DNA from: an uncultured Clostridia bacterium
GTDB lineage: Bacteria; Bacillota; Clostridia; Christensenellales; Borkfalkiaceae
DNA length: 56,273 nt
Assembly: GCA_947587085.1 (NCBI GenBank)
Contig: CANPXX010000003.1
Span: 1-56,273, forward strand
Direction: 5' to 3'
A program made the translations under genes and the position numbers. Shown here in pieces: positions 55,046 through 56,273 of this stretch. The notes below the pieces were generated by a model. That model saw nothing but the letters and a program-made list of their open reading frames with translations. It was not told where the DNA came from and did not search any database. Positions within the stretch are counted from its first letter, which is position 1; each line of letters opens with the position of its first letter.

Positions 55046-56273
55046 TCCTCATCCTCCCTGCGCCGCGCCGCGGCGGCCTCTTCCCCGAATCGATCCTCGG
55101 GCGGGGGCGGAAATTCCGCCCAGAAACAACTTCCCTTCCCCACCTCGGAGCGCACGCCGAAGGGACAGCGGTGCGCTTGCAGAATACTTTTGACGATGGA
55201 GAGCCCCAGCCCCGTCCCCTGCACGGGGCGCTTGTGCGTCTCCTTGGAGCGGTAGTAGCGGTCCCAGATGGTATCGAGCTCGTCCTGCGGGATTCCCTCG
55301 CCCGTGTCCTCCACCTCGAAGAGCGCCCCGCCCTCCGTGCGGTGCAGGCGGACGCGCACGAGGCGGTCCTCCCCCGTATAGTTCACCGCGTTGCCGAGGA
55401 GGTTGTAGATCACCTGCTCGATGCGGCTCCGCTCCCCATAGGCATACAGTTCGTCCTCCACGTCGAATTCGAAGCGGTAGCCCGCCGTCTCGGCGAGGTA
55501 GTCGAACCGCCCCGCAATGCGGTAGACCGTCTCCGAAAGGTTGAAGGTGACGGGCGCCTGCCGCCCCACATCCGAGCGAAGTTTGGAGAGGTCGAGCACG
55601 TCGCTCACCAGCTCGGAGAGGCGGTCCGCCTCGTCGATGATGATCTTGGCATGGGCGTCGCGCTTCTCCTTGTCCTCGCCCGAGATCTCGCGGATCATGG
55701 AGGCGTACGCCTTGATCATGGTGAGCGGCGTCTTGAAATCGTGCGAAACGTTGGCGATGAGCTCCCTCTGCATGGCGTCCGCCTTGGAGATCTCCTCCCG
55801 CGCATAGTCGAGCGCGTCCGAGAGCTCGGAGATCTCCGAGCAGAAGTATCGCTTTTTGAGGTCGAGCGCATAGTCCCCCCGCGCGAGCCGCTTGGCGCGC
55901 TCGGTGACTTCGGTGACGGGCTTGGTGATGAGCATCGCCACGAAGCCGCTCGCCAAGAAGGCGAGGAGCGCCGCAAAGAGCGCCGTGACGAGGGACATCC
56001 ACAGCAGACTGCCGTTGACGATGTCCCACGGTTCCAGCGAACAGGTGAGATAGAGGAAGCAGGGCTGCCCGTTGAGCTCCGTCCGCACGATGTGTACCAT
56101 CATGCCGTCGCTCTCATAGCTCGTCTGTTCCCGCTCGTTGAGACGGTTCTCGATCTCCTCGGCGAGATCGCCGTACACCTGCCCGTCCGAGAGCGCGCTC
56201 CGTCCGTCCGCGAAGAGGAAGAGCACCGATACGTTGTAGTCCTCGGCGATCGCCGCGAGCTACAACGTATCGG
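55042..56273 (-). CDS. Sensor histidine kinase, 5' end incomplete or disrupted at window edge
   Basis: HAMP-like TKPVTEVTERAKRLARGDY, H-box ELIANVSHDFKTPLTMIKAYASMI, N-box NLLGNAVNYTGE, GTGLGLSIVKSIL. Confidence 0.9.

Overview
This is a GC-rich bacterial chromosome segment. Gene content (spoIVA, lysine riboswitch, prfB/secA, rsfS, recX, hslO) points to a Clostridia-like Firmicute; that placement is inference. Most genes are on the minus strand. In order: prfB (partial), secA, a degenerate DeoC-like protein, a DUF4097-type lipoprotein, rsfS, a NadD-YqeK fusion, nnrDE, a GH2/birA/recX block, a secreted collagen-motif metallo-beta-lactamase (MBL) protein, an arabinose/galactoside operon (araB-araD-araA, GH36, UDPGP-family pyrophosphorylase, a 115 aa ORF, GH51), mscS, spoIVA, HEAT/TPR-like proteins, hslO, a methyltransferase, a DUF624-like membrane protein, a lysine-riboswitch-controlled plus-strand operon asd-dapA-dapB, tnaA, tRNA-Thr(GGT), galK-galE, one giant (~3,680 aa) repeat-built surface protein, a TM1266-like ORF plus ABC transporter behind an attenuator-like leader, and a sensor kinase with a membrane partner running to the window end. 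I saw no rRNA, CRISPR array, transposase, phage or recognisable defence island. The observations most worth follow-up are: (1) the giant protein, with ~186 aa YLDLDGIKVKAG repeats and an exact 590 bp direct repeat; (2) an unassigned ~105 nt leader whose terminator hairpin contains the Shine-Dalgarno of a TM1266-like/ABC operon; (3) galK and galE without galT, alongside a UDPGP-family enzyme that could bypass it; (4) a DeoC homolog lacking the catalytic lysine motifs; (5) promoters placed so that galK, nadD and a small ORF would be leaderless; (6) a palindrome at the window end that breaks the kinase frame. All assignments come from reading the supplied ORFs and nucleotides by eye; no database search was run.
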